From the NCBI GenBank assembly GCA_947368535.1, contig CANBHY010000001.1, positions 1 through 64,000 on the forward strand: DNA of 64,000 nt, read 5' to 3'. The stretch comes from an uncultured Clostridium sp. Its GTDB lineage: Bacteria; Bacillota; Clostridia; TANB77; CAG-508. How positions within the stretch are numbered: position 1 is the first letter of the stretch; each line of letters starts with the position of its first letter. Below, piece after piece: positions 48,846-58,429 of the stretch. The position numbers and the translations under genes were made by a program. The notes under the pieces are model-generated. The model saw only the letters and a list, made by a program, of their open reading frames with translations, was not told where the DNA came from and ran no database searches.

Positions 48846-49676
48846 TTAATTTCTTTGTTTTACCGCTTCATACATTATTATGCCTGCTGATACTGATGCA
48901 TTTAATGATGTTATTTTTCCTTTCATAGGTATTTTAACTAATATGTCTGAGTTTTCTTTTACTAATTTACTCATTCCAAAACCTTCACTTCCTATTATTA
49001 TAGCTATATCACCTTTTAAGTCTTGATTATAGTAATATGTGCTCGCATCTCCATCTGTTCCTATTATCCATAGTCCTTCTTGTTTTAACTTTCTTATTGT
49101 TTCATTAATATTATTAACTCTTGCTATTTTCATGTGTTCAACAGCTCCTGCTGAAACTTTTGCAACTGTACTATTTACTGTAACTGTTCTTCTTTTAGGT
49201 ATTATTATTCCATGCACTCCTGCTGTTTCTGCTGTTCTTATTATTGAGCCTAAGTTATGTGGATCTTCAATTCCATCTAATATTAGTATAAATGCATCTT
49301 CTTTTTTGCTTTTTGCAAAATCTAGTATATCTTCAACTTCGCAATAATTAAATGGTGGAACTACTGCTATTACTCCTTGGTGATTTTTTGTTTTTGACAT
49401 AAAATCTAGTTTTGATTTTTCTACTTCTGTTACTACTACTTTATTTTCTTTTGCTACTGCTATTATTTTATTAATTGAACCATGTTTTTCCCCATTTTGC
49501 ACAAATATTTTGTTGATATCTCTATCTGAATTTAATAATTCTATTACTGCATTTCTTCCTTCTATAATATCATCATACTCATTTTCATCTCTTTTTTCTC
49601 TTTTTGGTTCATATTTTTTGTTATTTTGTTCTTTTCTAAAATTGTTTCTATTTTGATTTTTGTTATTTGTTTTCAT
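48846..49676 (-). CDS. rlmB: TrmH/RlmB-family rRNA 2'-O-methyltransferase
   Basis: A 276-residue SPOUT methyltransferase, with an Asn/Lys/Arg-rich N-terminal extension. The conserved motifs are present: ILDGIEDPHNLGSIIRTAET (motif 1), IIIGSEGFGMSKLV (motif 2) and IPMKGKITSLNASVSAGIIM (motif 3, knot). RlmB methylates G2251 of 23S rRNA. ATG 49676 follows AAAGGA and overlaps the upstream gene's end. No in-frame CGG. Confidence 0.9.
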   Translation of the reverse strand: MKTNNKNQNRNNFRKEQNNKKYEPKREKRDENEYDDIIEGRNAVIELLNSDRDINKIFVQNGEKHGSINKIIAVAKENKVVVTEVEKSKLDFMSKTKNHQGVIAVVPPFNYCEVEDILDFAKSKKEDAFILILDGIEDPHNLGSIIRTAETAGVHGIIIPKRRTVTVNSTVAKVSAGAVEHMKIARVNNINETIRKLKQEGLWIIGTDGDASTYYYNQDLKGDIAIIIGSEGFGMSKLVKENSDILVKIPMKGKITSLNASVSAGIIMYEAVKQRN

Positions 49677-50376
49677 CTTTTTTCCTTTCATGCTTTTCTT
49701 TTACTGGTATTAATAACTCTATTTCTTTTGCTTTACGCATTATTCCACCTAATATGTACAAAACTATTGGTGCTGCTACTAAAAATATTTGTAGCAAAAT
49801 ATTATTTTTTACTACCTCTAAAGTAGTTGCTGAGTAGTATATTCCCAATATGCAGATTGGTATGTACATAAGCAAATTATCATGTTTATATATAAAGAAA
49901 TTTGATAGAACAATTAATATTACTCCTAAAAATTGTAAGAATATATCTAGTATATATATAATATTTCCTGTTACCATTGCTTTTAACATGTACGCTCCTA
50001 TTGCTATTACTGCCATTCCTATACATGTTTTGGTTGAAGTTTCTATTGCTTTTGTTTTTACTATCATTATTAATGCTATTATAAGTGTTATTCCACCAAT
50101 TGCAACAAATCCTTGATATTCTTCTTTTATTTCAACAAATTTTCTAAACTTTACCTTGTCTTCCTCTGAAATTATATTATAGTTATGTGTTTCTTCTTCA
50201 ATTCTTTTTCGTTCCTCTTCTTCTCTTTCTCTTTTTACACTTTCAGGTATTAATAAATCTGGATTTACTGGTGTTTCATTTTTTTCTTTAGCAAAACTAT
50301 TTTGTGTTAGTATAAAACATTGTAAAAACATAATTATTACTGTTAATAATATAATTATCTTACTCAAGTTTTTCAT
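49663..50376 (-). CDS. Membrane protein of unknown function
   Basis: A 237-residue protein: signal-like helix, an acidic linker (ESVKREREEEERKRIEEETH), and five or six transmembrane helices in the second half (YQGFVAIGGITLIIALIMIV onward), with a basic tail. No family recognised. Its stop overlaps the rlmB start by 14 bases, suggesting coupling. It lies 11 bases after lepA. Confidence 0.65.
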   Translation of the reverse strand: MKNLSKIIILLTVIIMFLQCFILTQNSFAKEKNETPVNPDLLIPESVKREREEEERKRIEEETHNYNIISEEDKVKFRKFVEIKEEYQGFVAIGGITLIIALIMIVKTKAIETSTKTCIGMAVIAIGAYMLKAMVTGNIIYILDIFLQFLGVILIVLSNFFIYKHDNLLMYIPICILGIYYSATTLEVVKNNILLQIFLVAAPIVLYILGGIMRKAKEIELLIPVKEKHERKKDENK

Positions 50377-50387
50377 TTGTGACTCCT

Positions 50388-52202
50388 TTATTCTTCATCA
50401 TCTAATTTTAACACTGCTAAGAATGCTTCTTGTGGCACTTCAACATTTCCTATTTGTCTCATTTTTTTCTTACCTTTTTTCTGTTTTTCCAATAATTTTT
50501 TCTTTCTAGTTATGTCTCCACCATAACATTTAGCTAATACGTCTTTTCTCATTGCTGATAATGTTTCTCTTGCAATGATTTTTCCACTAACTACTGCTTG
50601 AATTGGTATTTCAAATAATTGTCTTGGAATTACTGTTTTTAGCTTTTCTGCCATTTTTCTGCCTCTTGTATAGGCGCTATCTTTATGTACAATAAATGAT
50701 AATGCATCAACAGCTTCATTATTTATGTGTATATCTAGTTTTACAAGTTCTGATTTTTTATATTCTTTGAACTCATAATCTACTGATGCATAGCCTTTTG
50801 TTTTTGATTTCAGTGTATCAAAAAAATCATATATTATTTCGTTTAGTGGTAAGTCATATTCTAGTGTTACCCTATTGCTGTCTAGATATTTCATGTCTAA
50901 ATATGTTCCTCTTCTTTTTTGACATATATCCATTACGTTTCCAACAAATTCTTTTGGTGTCATGATTTCTGCTTTCATTATTGGTTCTTCAATATATTTT
51001 ATTTCTTGAGTTACTGGTAAATCTGTAGGATTATATAGTTCTAAGACTTCTCCATTTGTTTTATAAACTTTATATATAACTGATGGTGCTGTTGTTATTA
51101 GTCCTAAATCAAATTCTCTTTCTAATCTTTCTATTATTATTTCTAAGTGTAATAGGCCTAAGAAACCGCATCTAAATCCAAATCCTAATGCTATTGAGGT
51201 TTCTGGTTCGTATTCTAGTGCAGCATCGTTTAGTTTTAATTTTTCTAATGCATCTTTTAAGTTTTCATATTCGCTTCCATCTAATGGATACATTCCGCAA
51301 TATACCATTGAATTTGCTTTTTTATATCCTGGTAATGGCTCATCTGCTGGTTTCTCAAAGTTTGTTATTGTATCACCAACATGTAAGTCTGATACATTTT
51401 TTATACTTGCAGCTATATATCCAACTTCTCCTGCTTTTAACTCATTTGATTGTATATATTCTCCTGCTCCAAAATATCCAACTTCTGTTACAGTAAAGTG
51501 TTTTCCTGTTGCCATAAATAAAATTTCGTCACCAACTTTTACTGTTCCTTCTTTTATTCTTACATAACTTATTGCACCTTTATAGTTGTCATAGAAAGAA
51601 TCAAATATTAAGCATTTTAGTTTTTCATTTGGATTTCCTTCTGGTGCAGGAATGTCTTTTACTATTCTTTCTAGTACTTCATCTACATTTAATCCAGATT
51701 TCGCTGATATACATGGTGCATCCATGCTTGGGATTCCAATTATATCTTCTATTTCTGCTTTTACTTCATCTGGTCTTGCATTTGGTAGGTCTACTTTATT
51801 TATTACTGGTAGTATTTCTAAATTGTTATCTAATGCTAAATATACATTTGCCAAGGTTTGAGCTTCTACACCTTGACTTGAGTCTACTACTAATATTGCA
51901 CCTTCACAAGCTGCTAAACTTCTTGATACTTCGTAATTAAAATCCACATGCCCTGGTGTATCTATTAAATTTAATATATATGTATTTCCGTCTTTAGCTT
52001 TATAATTCATTCTTACTGCTTGAGATTTTATTGTTATTCCTCTTTCTTTTTCTATATCCATGTTGTCTAGTACTTGGCTTTCCATTTCTCTTTGAGTAAG
52101 TACTCCTGTCATTTCTATAAGTCTATCTGCTAGTGTTGATTTTCCATGGTCGATATGAGCTATTATGCTAAAGTTTCTTATATATTTTTGATTGTCTTCC
52201 AC
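50388..52202 (-). CDS. lepA: Elongation factor 4 (LepA)
   Basis: A 604-residue translational GTPase of full length. Seen: P-loop [14 protein letters not shown], switch [21 protein letters not shown], and the LepA-specific C-terminus ([25 protein letters not shown], here split for length). EF4 acts on stalled ribosomes by back-translocation. No in-frame CGG over 604 codons. There is no reason in the sequence to link it to the CGG effect. Confidence 0.98.
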   Translation of the reverse strand: MEDNQKYIRNFSIIAHIDHGKSTLADRLIEMTGVLTQREMESQVLDNMDIEKERGITIKSQAVRMNYKAKDGNTYILNLIDTPGHVDFNYEVSRSLAACEGAILVVDSSQGVEAQTLANVYLALDNNLEILPVINKVDLPNARPDEVKAEIEDIIGIPSMDAPCISAKSGLNVDEVLERIVKDIPAPEGNPNEKLKCLIFDSFYDNYKGAISYVRIKEGTVKVGDEILFMATGKHFTVTEVGYFGAGEYIQSNELKAGEVGYIAASIKNVSDLHVGDTITNFEKPADEPLPGYKKANSMVYCGMYPLDGSEYENLKDALEKLKLNDAALEYEPETSIALGFGFRCGFLGLLHLEIIIERLEREFDLGLITTAPSVIYKVYKTNGEVLELYNPTDLPVTQEIKYIEEPIMKAEIMTPKEFVGNVMDICQKRRGTYLDMKYLDSNRVTLEYDLPLNEIIYDFFDTLKSKTKGYASVDYEFKEYKKSELVKLDIHINNEAVDALSFIVHKDSAYTRGRKMAEKLKTVIPRQLFEIPIQAVVSGKIIARETLSAMRKDVLAKCYGGDITRKKKLLEKQKKGKKKMRQIGNVEVPQEAFLAVLKLDDEE

Positions 52203-52264
52203 AAATTTTCTCCTTGTCTTATAATATGGCTTTAATTTTATCAGATTATAGCGTTTTTTTCAAT

Positions 52265-52295
52265 AAAAAGAGCAACTATTTAATAGTCGCTCTTT
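52265..52295 (-). terminator. Terminator after the 52311 gene
   Basis: Stem of about 14 base pairs with G-U and one mismatch (AAAGAGCGACTATT pairing with its complement), followed on the minus strand by TTTTTATTG. It also isolates lepA from upstream transcription. Confidence 0.75.
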
Positions 52296-52310
52296 TGCTT
52301 TGTATACTTT

Positions 52311-52943
52311 TTATAAAATAAACCAAATCGCTCCTGAAGGAATTGCATACCATATCCATAATATTGTACCAAATAGTAATGCATCATTAGCTTTATCACT
52401 TAGCTGATTGCTTCCTTCTACTGTCACTGGTACAAATCCTGGTATTTTAATATCTGGTGAGTCTAGTTCTTTTAACTTATTTTTTGCTTTGTCAAAAAAT
52501 TCTATTACTTTGTCTATTCCTTTATCGATTATAGTTCTATTTACTGGTATTTCATCTACGTAGCTTACTTTAAATTGATCTATTTGACCTACTTTATATA
52601 GTAGTTTAAATTTTCTTTCTTCCCCTGGTTGCAAGTTTTCAAATGCTAAATATTTTTCTTGCATTAGTTTTCCTTTATAAAATGACTCTACTTTTACATA
52701 TTTTTTTGCTATAACATGTTTTGATGTGTTTTTTACTGTTCCTATGAAATAACCTTGTCTTTTATTTGAATCAGCTCTTTCTACTGTTAATTCGAATCCA
52801 TCTGAAGCTTTTTCGATATGTATATTTTCATTACTTACTGGCTTATATGATTTTTGGATTAATATATCTGATACTATGGTAGAAAATATGAAAAATACTA
52901 TAATCCATAAAGCATACTTACAGAATGTTTTCATTCTTTTCAT
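52311..52943 (-). CDS. Membrane-anchored protein with FxLyD-like extracellular domain
   Basis: A 210-residue protein with an N-terminal membrane helix and a beta-sandwich that resembles the FxLyD family (GYFIGTVKNTSKHVIAKKYV; LQPGEERKFKLLY), then a linker and a second hydrophobic helix at the C-terminus. FxLyD-like domains are typical of extracellular proteins of Firmicutes with unknown ligands. Single gene with its own terminator. Confidence 0.65.
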   Translation of the reverse strand: MKRMKTFCKYALWIIVFFIFSTIVSDILIQKSYKPVSNENIHIEKASDGFELTVERADSNKRQGYFIGTVKNTSKHVIAKKYVKVESFYKGKLMQEKYLAFENLQPGEERKFKLLYKVGQIDQFKVSYVDEIPVNRTIIDKGIDKVIEFFDKAKNKLKELDSPDIKIPGFVPVTVEGSNQLSDKANDALLFGTILWIWYAIPSGAIWFIL

Positions 52944-53073
52944 AAGAGCCCTCCTATTTTTTCATTTTTTATATCATATGCTTATTACTTTTTACCTTAT
53001 CTTCTTAATTATACTACAATTAGAATCATTTGTAAATATTGGCATTTCTATAAAGTCTGCTAGTTGATGCTTT

Positions 53074-56000
53074 TTATAGAATCTTTATTGCTTTATTTAA
53101 ATAAATTGAATATATATATGTTTCTTTTATTTTTTTATTTAGTGATTCTTCTAATGCTTTCCTATATATTTCTAATTGGATCTTGTATTTTTCTATTAGC
53201 TCTTCTTCGTTTTTTACATAGTCAGTTTTGTAATCTACTAAAATTATCTCATCTTCGTTTGTTATATAATATAAATCAATAATACCTTGTACTAATATGT
53301 TTTCTTCATTTTTAGTATTATATATTTCTTTTGTATTTATATATGTATAAAATGGTACTTCTTTGTATATTTGTTTTGCAGTTTGTATTTTTTTAAAAAA
53401 CTCTGAGGTTAAAGTTTTATATATTTTTTCGCTATTTACTGCTTCTTTTTGTAATTTATTTATAATTTCTTTTTCATACAAACTTTGTATAAATTGTTCT
53501 ACTTGTTCTTTGGTATATTCTTTTTTGAAGTCAAGTTTTTGTAATATTAAATGTACTAGTGTTCCTTTTTCTGCTGATGATAGCTCTTTCTTTTCTTCCA
53601 TGAATTTGGGCTTTTTCTCTATTGGTTCTAGTTCTAATTTGTTTCTACTTTTTAATTCCTTTATTTTTGTTACACTCATTTTGCTTTGGATATTAGTCAT
53701 ATCTTGATATTCATATTTCCAATTCAATATTTTATTTACTTTTTCTATTTCTTCTTCGTTTTCAGGTATATTTCTAATTTCTTTTTCTTCTATTTTTTCT
53801 TCATTATTTAAAATATCTTTTTTAGAAATTTTGTTTAAAATCATATAGCTCTCTATATCTTCATGGTTTAAGTAAACTAATTCTAACCATCCTAAATAGC
53901 TTAAATCTTTTTTTAGTATTAAGTGATTTATTTTTCCGTTTTCTTTTTCGTAATTTTCTAATAGTTCTCTTTTTTGTTCTAGTGATTTTTCTAAATCGTT
54001 TTCTACTCCTGTTATAATTAGTTTCTCTTTTGCTCTTGTTAAAGCAACATATAAAATTCTCATTTCTTCTGCAATTGATTCTTCTTTTATTTTTATTTTT
54101 ATTGCTTCTTTTGCTGCTGTTGTGTATTCTATTTGTCTATCATAATTTATATATTGCATTCCAAACCCTATGTCTTGATGCATTAAAATCGAATCAGTTA
54201 AATCCTTTTGATTAAACTTTTTATCTGTTCTTGAAATTATTGCAACTGGAAATTCTAGACCTTTACTTTTATGAATACTCATTATTCTTACAACATCTTC
54301 ATTTTCTCCAATTACTTTTGCAGATGATAAGTCACTATTATTATTTTTAATTTTTTCTAAGTATCTTATAAAATTAAATAGTCCTTTAAAACTAATCTTT
54401 TCATATTCTTTTGCTCTATCAAATAGCATTTTTAGATTAGCTTTTCGTACTTCTCCATTTGGCATTAATCTTACATAATTATAATAATCTGTTTCTTGAT
54501 AAATTTTCCAAATAAATTCATTGAGTGGTAAATATCTTTCTTCTTCTCTCCACTTTTCTATTTTTTCTATAAAGGATTTCAATTTTTCTTTAGTTTCGTA
54601 TTTTATTTCATTTGCAACTAGTGCTTCTTTTATTGAGTCATAATAGTGTCCATCTTTTTTGCAAAGTCTAATTTCTATTAATTCATTATCTGTAAAATCT
54701 CCAATTATTGATCTCATCACAGTCACAAGTGGTATGTCTCTATACGGATTGTCTATTATTTTAAACAAAGATATTATATTTTTTATTTCAATTGACTCTA
54801 AATAGTTATTAGCTTGATCACTGAATACTGGTATTTCTAAGTTTGATAACTCTTTTTCGAAAATATTTGCTGTATTTGATGTTGCTCTTAAAAGTATTAC
54901 TATATCTTTATATTTTATATCTCTATATCCCGTTTTTCTATCATATACTTGATATTTTTTATCTATCAGTTCTCGTATTTTTTTTGCTATGAATTTTGCT
55001 TCTATTTCTGTCTTTTCTAATAGTTCTTCTGCTGTTTCTTCTTCGGCATCTGTCTCTTCATCTTGTGTTGAATCTTTCAAATTAATAATGTCTAGTTCTG
55101 CTTTTCCTGCAAAATCGCATTTCTTTTCTGGTTCAGTATAATCTGCTCCTAGATTTAAGTATTCAGATTCGTTGTATTCAATTTCTCCAAACTCTTTACT
55201 CATAACGTCTTCAAAAACTATATTTGTTATATCTAACACATTTTTCCTACTTCTAAAGTTTTTAAATAATTGTATTTTCTGCCCTAATTCATTTGGTATT
55301 ATTCCATAGTTTTCATATTTGTTTAAAAATAATTCTGGCTTTGCCTGTCTAAATCTGTATATACTTTGTTTTACATCTCCTACCATAAAAATATTTTTAT
55401 TATTTGAAATTGCTGTTAATATATATTCTTGAACTAGGTTGCTGTCTTGATATTCATCTATTGCTATTTCTTTAAATTTTTCTTCATATTTTTTAGCAAT
55501 TTCTGTTTTTTCATATATACCTTTTTCATTTTTATTTAATAAAATTTTAAGTGCATTATGTTCAATGTCACTGAAATCCATAATATTTTTTTCTAGCTTT
55601 TTTTCATCAAATTTTTTTATAAATTTAAGTAATACTTCTTTTATTTTATTTAAAATTTTATACATTGCATGCATGTCTTGTATTGCTTCTTCTTCAGTAA
55701 ATATGAATGTTTTTTCAATTGCTTGATTTATTCTTTTTTTAGCAATATCTCTTGCTGTTTTACTTTCTTCTTTTAGCTGACTTATAACTTTTTTATCTGA
55801 TTGCCATGTTTTAAATTTTAACTTATTTGCTATTTCATATGCTGTGTCCCAGTTATCTAGATTTTTATATAAGTTTTCTAATTGGCTAATGTCATCTTCA
55901 ATTATTAGCATGCTTTTTAAAAGTTCTGGAACTGCTTCTAGCTTTCTTTTATATGTTTTTAATATTTGAATTGAGTTTTGAAGTTCGTCTTTAAAGTTTT

Positions 56001-56643
56001 TTAATAATATTTTTGCCCATACAGTTTCTGAAAATTTTTCTATATTTGAATTAAAAATTTGTACCTTTTCTTCTAACCAATCTTCTGGAAATGGGGAGCT
56101 TTGTATAAAGTTATATATTTTCAAAATTATATTTTTTAAATTTTCATCATCTTTATATCCACTATAATTTTCTATTAAAGTTTGAAATTCTTCTTCCTCA
56201 TCTAAATATAGTTCTTCAAAAGTTTCTTCTATTGCATCTTGTCTTAATAATTCTAATTCAGTATTATCTGCTATTCTAAAATTTGAAGAAACACCTATTT
56301 CGAAAAAATTGTTTCTTATTACATCTAAACAAAAGGAATCTATAGTACAAATACTGGCTTTGTTTAATAGTACTATTTGTTTTCTGAGTTGCTTATTTAA
56401 TGGATCTTTTTCTATTTCATTATATAGTGCATTTAATATTCTTTCTCTCATTTCAGATGCAGCAGCATTAGTAAATGTTACTACTAATATTTTGTCTATA
56501 TCTATTTTTTCGTCTATTATTTTTCTAATTATTCTTTCTACTAATACTGTCGTTTTTACACTTCCAGCTGCAGCTGCTACTAATATATTGTTTCCACTAT
56601 CTTGAATTGCACTTAATTGTTCTTTTGTCCAAGTAGTTCCCAT
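53074..56643 (-). CDS. addA: AddA-type helicase/nuclease with altered Walker A
   Basis: A 1,189-residue UvrD-like ATP-dependent helicase with a C-terminal RecB-type nuclease, the AddA subunit for double-strand break repair. Seen: helicase motifs FMVGDVKQSIYRFRQAKPEL and ILYVALTRAKEKLIITG, and the nuclease motif IILVDYKTDYVKN. The P-loop reads AAAAGSVKTTVL where the family has GSGKT; the glycine before the lysine is replaced by valine (GTA). This usually destroys ATP hydrolysis. addB is not in the window. No in-frame CGG in 1,189 codons. Confidence 0.92.
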   Translation of the reverse strand: MGTTWTKEQLSAIQDSGNNILVAAAAGSVKTTVLVERIIRKIIDEKIDIDKILVVTFTNAAASEMRERILNALYNEIEKDPLNKQLRKQIVLLNKASICTIDSFCLDVIRNNFFEIGVSSNFRIADNTELELLRQDAIEETFEELYLDEEEEFQTLIENYSGYKDDENLKNIILKIYNFIQSSPFPEDWLEEKVQIFNSNIEKFSETVWAKILLKNFKDELQNSIQILKTYKRKLEAVPELLKSMLIIEDDISQLENLYKNLDNWDTAYEIANKLKFKTWQSDKKVISQLKEESKTARDIAKKRINQAIEKTFIFTEEEAIQDMHAMYKILNKIKEVLLKFIKKFDEKKLEKNIMDFSDIEHNALKILLNKNEKGIYEKTEIAKKYEEKFKEIAIDEYQDSNLVQEYILTAISNNKNIFMVGDVKQSIYRFRQAKPELFLNKYENYGIIPNELGQKIQLFKNFRSRKNVLDITNIVFEDVMSKEFGEIEYNESEYLNLGADYTEPEKKCDFAGKAELDIINLKDSTQDEETDAEEETAEELLEKTEIEAKFIAKKIRELIDKKYQVYDRKTGYRDIKYKDIVILLRATSNTANIFEKELSNLEIPVFSDQANNYLESIEIKNIISLFKIIDNPYRDIPLVTVMRSIIGDFTDNELIEIRLCKKDGHYYDSIKEALVANEIKYETKEKLKSFIEKIEKWREEERYLPLNEFIWKIYQETDYYNYVRLMPNGEVRKANLKMLFDRAKEYEKISFKGLFNFIRYLEKIKNNNSDLSSAKVIGENEDVVRIMSIHKSKGLEFPVAIISRTDKKFNQKDLTDSILMHQDIGFGMQYINYDRQIEYTTAAKEAIKIKIKEESIAEEMRILYVALTRAKEKLIITGVENDLEKSLEQKRELLENYEKENGKINHLILKKDLSYLGWLELVYLNHEDIESYMILNKISKKDILNNEEKIEEKEIRNIPENEEEIEKVNKILNWKYEYQDMTNIQSKMSVTKIKELKSRNKLELEPIEKKPKFMEEKKELSSAEKGTLVHLILQKLDFKKEYTKEQVEQFIQSLYEKEIINKLQKEAVNSEKIYKTLTSEFFKKIQTAKQIYKEVPFYTYINTKEIYNTKNEENILVQGIIDLYYITNEDEIILVDYKTDYVKNEEELIEKYKIQLEIYRKALEESLNKKIKETYIYSIYLNKAIKIL

Positions 56644-56647
56644 TTAT

Positions 56648-56866
56648 TTATCCTTTCATTAATTTTTTCATTAAATCATTAATCTCTTCTTTTCTTTTAT
56701 CTGTTTCTTTTCTGTCAATTTTGAATTTGTTGTTTTCTAAAATTACAACATCTCCATCTTTGATTTCTTCCGAAAAATTTATTTTTTCGAATTCTTCAAT
56801 TTTTTTAGTTTCTTGATTTTCACAAATTACAATATTTTCTTCTATTCTATCTACTATATATTTCAT
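56648..56866 (-). CDS. DUF3006-domain protein
   Basis: A 72-residue protein matching the small DUF3006 family: MKYIVDRIEENIVICENQET, then INFSEEIKDGDVVILENNKF and a basic helical end. In Firmicutes it often accompanies DNA uptake or metallo-hydrolase genes. It lies 4 bases upstream of addA, so they share an operon. Confidence 0.75.
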   Translation of the reverse strand: MKYIVDRIEENIVICENQETKKIEEFEKINFSEEIKDGDVVILENNKFKIDRKETDKRKEEINDLMKKLMKG

Positions 56867-56936
56867 AATTTCTCCTTTTTATATGTGTTATTATAACAAT
56901 TTATTTTTCTCTTAACAACCTAATTTATTTTAATAT

Positions 56937-56976
56937 AAAAAAACGCAGAAGAACCCGGCATTGCCGGGAACTTCCG
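56937..56976 (-). terminator. Strong terminator after the HNH gene
   Basis: A G+C-rich stem centred on CCCGGC-ATT-GCCGGG (56954-56968), extended by partial pairing and followed on the minus strand by eight T residues. Its composition matches the imported HNH gene rather than the host. Confidence 0.9.
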
Positions 56977-56985
56977 CTGATACGC

Positions 56986-57654
56986 TTACTGTAATACAAT
57001 CACGTTCTCCAGTATGATAACTGGAACCTCCAGAAATTGCATAGCTTTCGCCACTGCATACGCTGTTTCTCCGTCTATCAATATCAGGTTTGACGAAAGA
57101 ACTAGCGGTCTGGGGATTTTTTGGGTCTTTCTTGCAAAGTCGAGCATTTTTTTATATTTGTCGCTGCCCTCTGGGTTAACTCTGCTGACTTTAGCGACAT
57201 AGTCCAGTTTTATGAACTGAATCCATTTTCTGGGCATGTCATATCCTTTTTTTGTGAGGTAAGGATTCCTCTTGTTGCGTTTTTTTCGGTTGACTGTGTT
57301 ATGATAGAAGCTTTTTTTCTCTTCCCGGGACTTCAAACTACTCCATACCCTAAACTCATACTGATTCATGTTTGATTTGTTACTATTGCAAGTACTGCAA
57401 GCAGGTGCAAGATTGTTAGTAATTGTCACTCCTCCGAAATCGGAAGGAAACATGTGATCAATCGTTATCTTGGTCGCTTTTACTTTTCTTTTGCAATAGT
57501 AGCATTCTGTGCGTCCCCTCATTTGGTATGTGAGCTCAATCATAATTTTTTCAAAATTAAAGTCTCCCTTCAGTTCCAAAACGCCGTCCCTTATCCGAGC
57601 GAAACTGTATTCATTTAGCTTGCGCTCAAACTTTTTAGGTAATTCAACAAGCAT
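56986..57654 (-). CDS. HNH endonuclease-like protein, probable recent import
   Basis: A 222-residue protein: CYYCKRKVKATKITIDHMFP and CSTCNSNKSNMNQYEFRVW form an HNH/zinc fold (two CxxC pairs and the DH catalytic pair). The C-terminal 50 residues (RPLVLSSNLILIDGETAYAV) look like a short ParB-like domain. G+C content is clearly higher than anything around it. It is the only gene here with in-frame CGG codons in normal arginine positions (57325-57327 and 57595-57597). If CGG were skipped in this cell, translation would stop at once after the codon at 57597 (GGA TAA). So it is probably a recent arrival not adapted to the host, or evidence that CGG can also be read as Arg. Confidence 0.8.
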   Translation of the reverse strand: MLVELPKKFERKLNEYSFARIRDGVLELKGDFNFEKIMIELTYQMRGRTECYYCKRKVKATKITIDHMFPSDFGGVTITNNLAPACSTCNSNKSNMNQYEFRVWSSLKSREEKKSFYHNTVNRKKRNKRNPYLTKKGYDMPRKWIQFIKLDYVAKVSRVNPEGSDKYKKMLDFARKTQKIPRPLVLSSNLILIDGETAYAVAKAMQFLEVPVIILENVIVLQ

Positions 57655-57790
57655 TTGAACACCTCCATAAGTGCACGTGTTAACGGGTTACTGGACATAT
57701 ATTACCACGATTCTTTACTAAAATCAAGTTTGATTTTTAATTTTTATTGTAATATAATTTTTATTATCTTATATGAAGGAGACTAAAATT

Positions 57791-58333
57791 ATGGTTCTTT
57801 TTGATTTACCAGTTTATCAATTTTTTATATCTTTTTTTACTATTAGCCCTATGATGATTAGTTTTATGAAATTTTTTACTTCTTTTGGTTCTACTCTTGT
57901 TATTGTTTGTGGAATTTTATCTGTTGCAATTTTGATTAAAAATAAAAAATATTTTTGGAATTTTACTATCGCTAATGCTCTTGGTATAGTTTTAAATACT
58001 GTTATAAAAATTATAATAAGACGTCCTAGACCTTCTACTACTATGCTTTTTTCTTATGAAAAAAGTTTCAGTTTTCCTAGTGGTCATACTATGATGTCTA
58101 CCATTTTTTATGGATTAATTATTTATTATGTTTATAAAAATATTAAGAACAAAAATCTTAAGTATTTATTAGTTTCTCTACTTTCTTTGATTATTGTTAT
58201 GATTGGCGTTAGTAGAATTTACTTAGGTGTTCATTATGCAACTGATGTTGTTGCAGCTTATATTTTAGGAATTGTATACTTAGTTACATATATAAAGTTA
58301 TCCAACAAATTATGGAATAAAAAGCATATCTAG
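57791..58333 (+). CDS. PAP2-family phosphatase
   Basis: A 180-residue integral membrane phosphatase. The three PAP2 motifs are seen: KIIIRRPRP, PSGHTMMS with His, and SRIYLGVHYATDVVAA with the catalytic His. Such enzymes dephosphorylate undecaprenyl-diphosphate or lipid phosphates. ATG 57791 is chosen because AAGGAG lies nine bases upstream; the in-frame ATG at 57773 overlaps that site. Divergent from the HNH gene. Confidence 0.9.
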   Translation: MVLFDLPVYQFFISFFTISPMMISFMKFFTSFGSTLVIVCGILSVAILIKNKKYFWNFTIANALGIVLNTVIKIIIRRPRPSTTMLFSYEKSFSFPSGHTMMSTIFYGLIIYYVYKNIKNKNLKYLLVSLLSLIIVMIGVSRIYLGVHYATDVVAAYILGIVYLVTYIKLSNKLWNKKHI

Positions 58334-58340
58334 AATAGAT

Positions 58341-58414
58341 AAAAAAGTTATTATTAATGTTTTTAAAAGTTTTGGTGTCGTAGCCTTTTAAAACCCATTA
58401 ATAATAACTTTTTT
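58341..58414. terminator. Bidirectional two-tier terminator
   Basis: Nineteen-base perfect outer arms (58341-58359, 58396-58414) and nine-base inner arms (58361-58369, 58385-58393), with A-run and T-run ends. It lies between the convergent PAP2 and spoIIQ genes. Confidence 0.9.
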
Positions 58415-58429
58415 ATTTAAATTTTCTCT

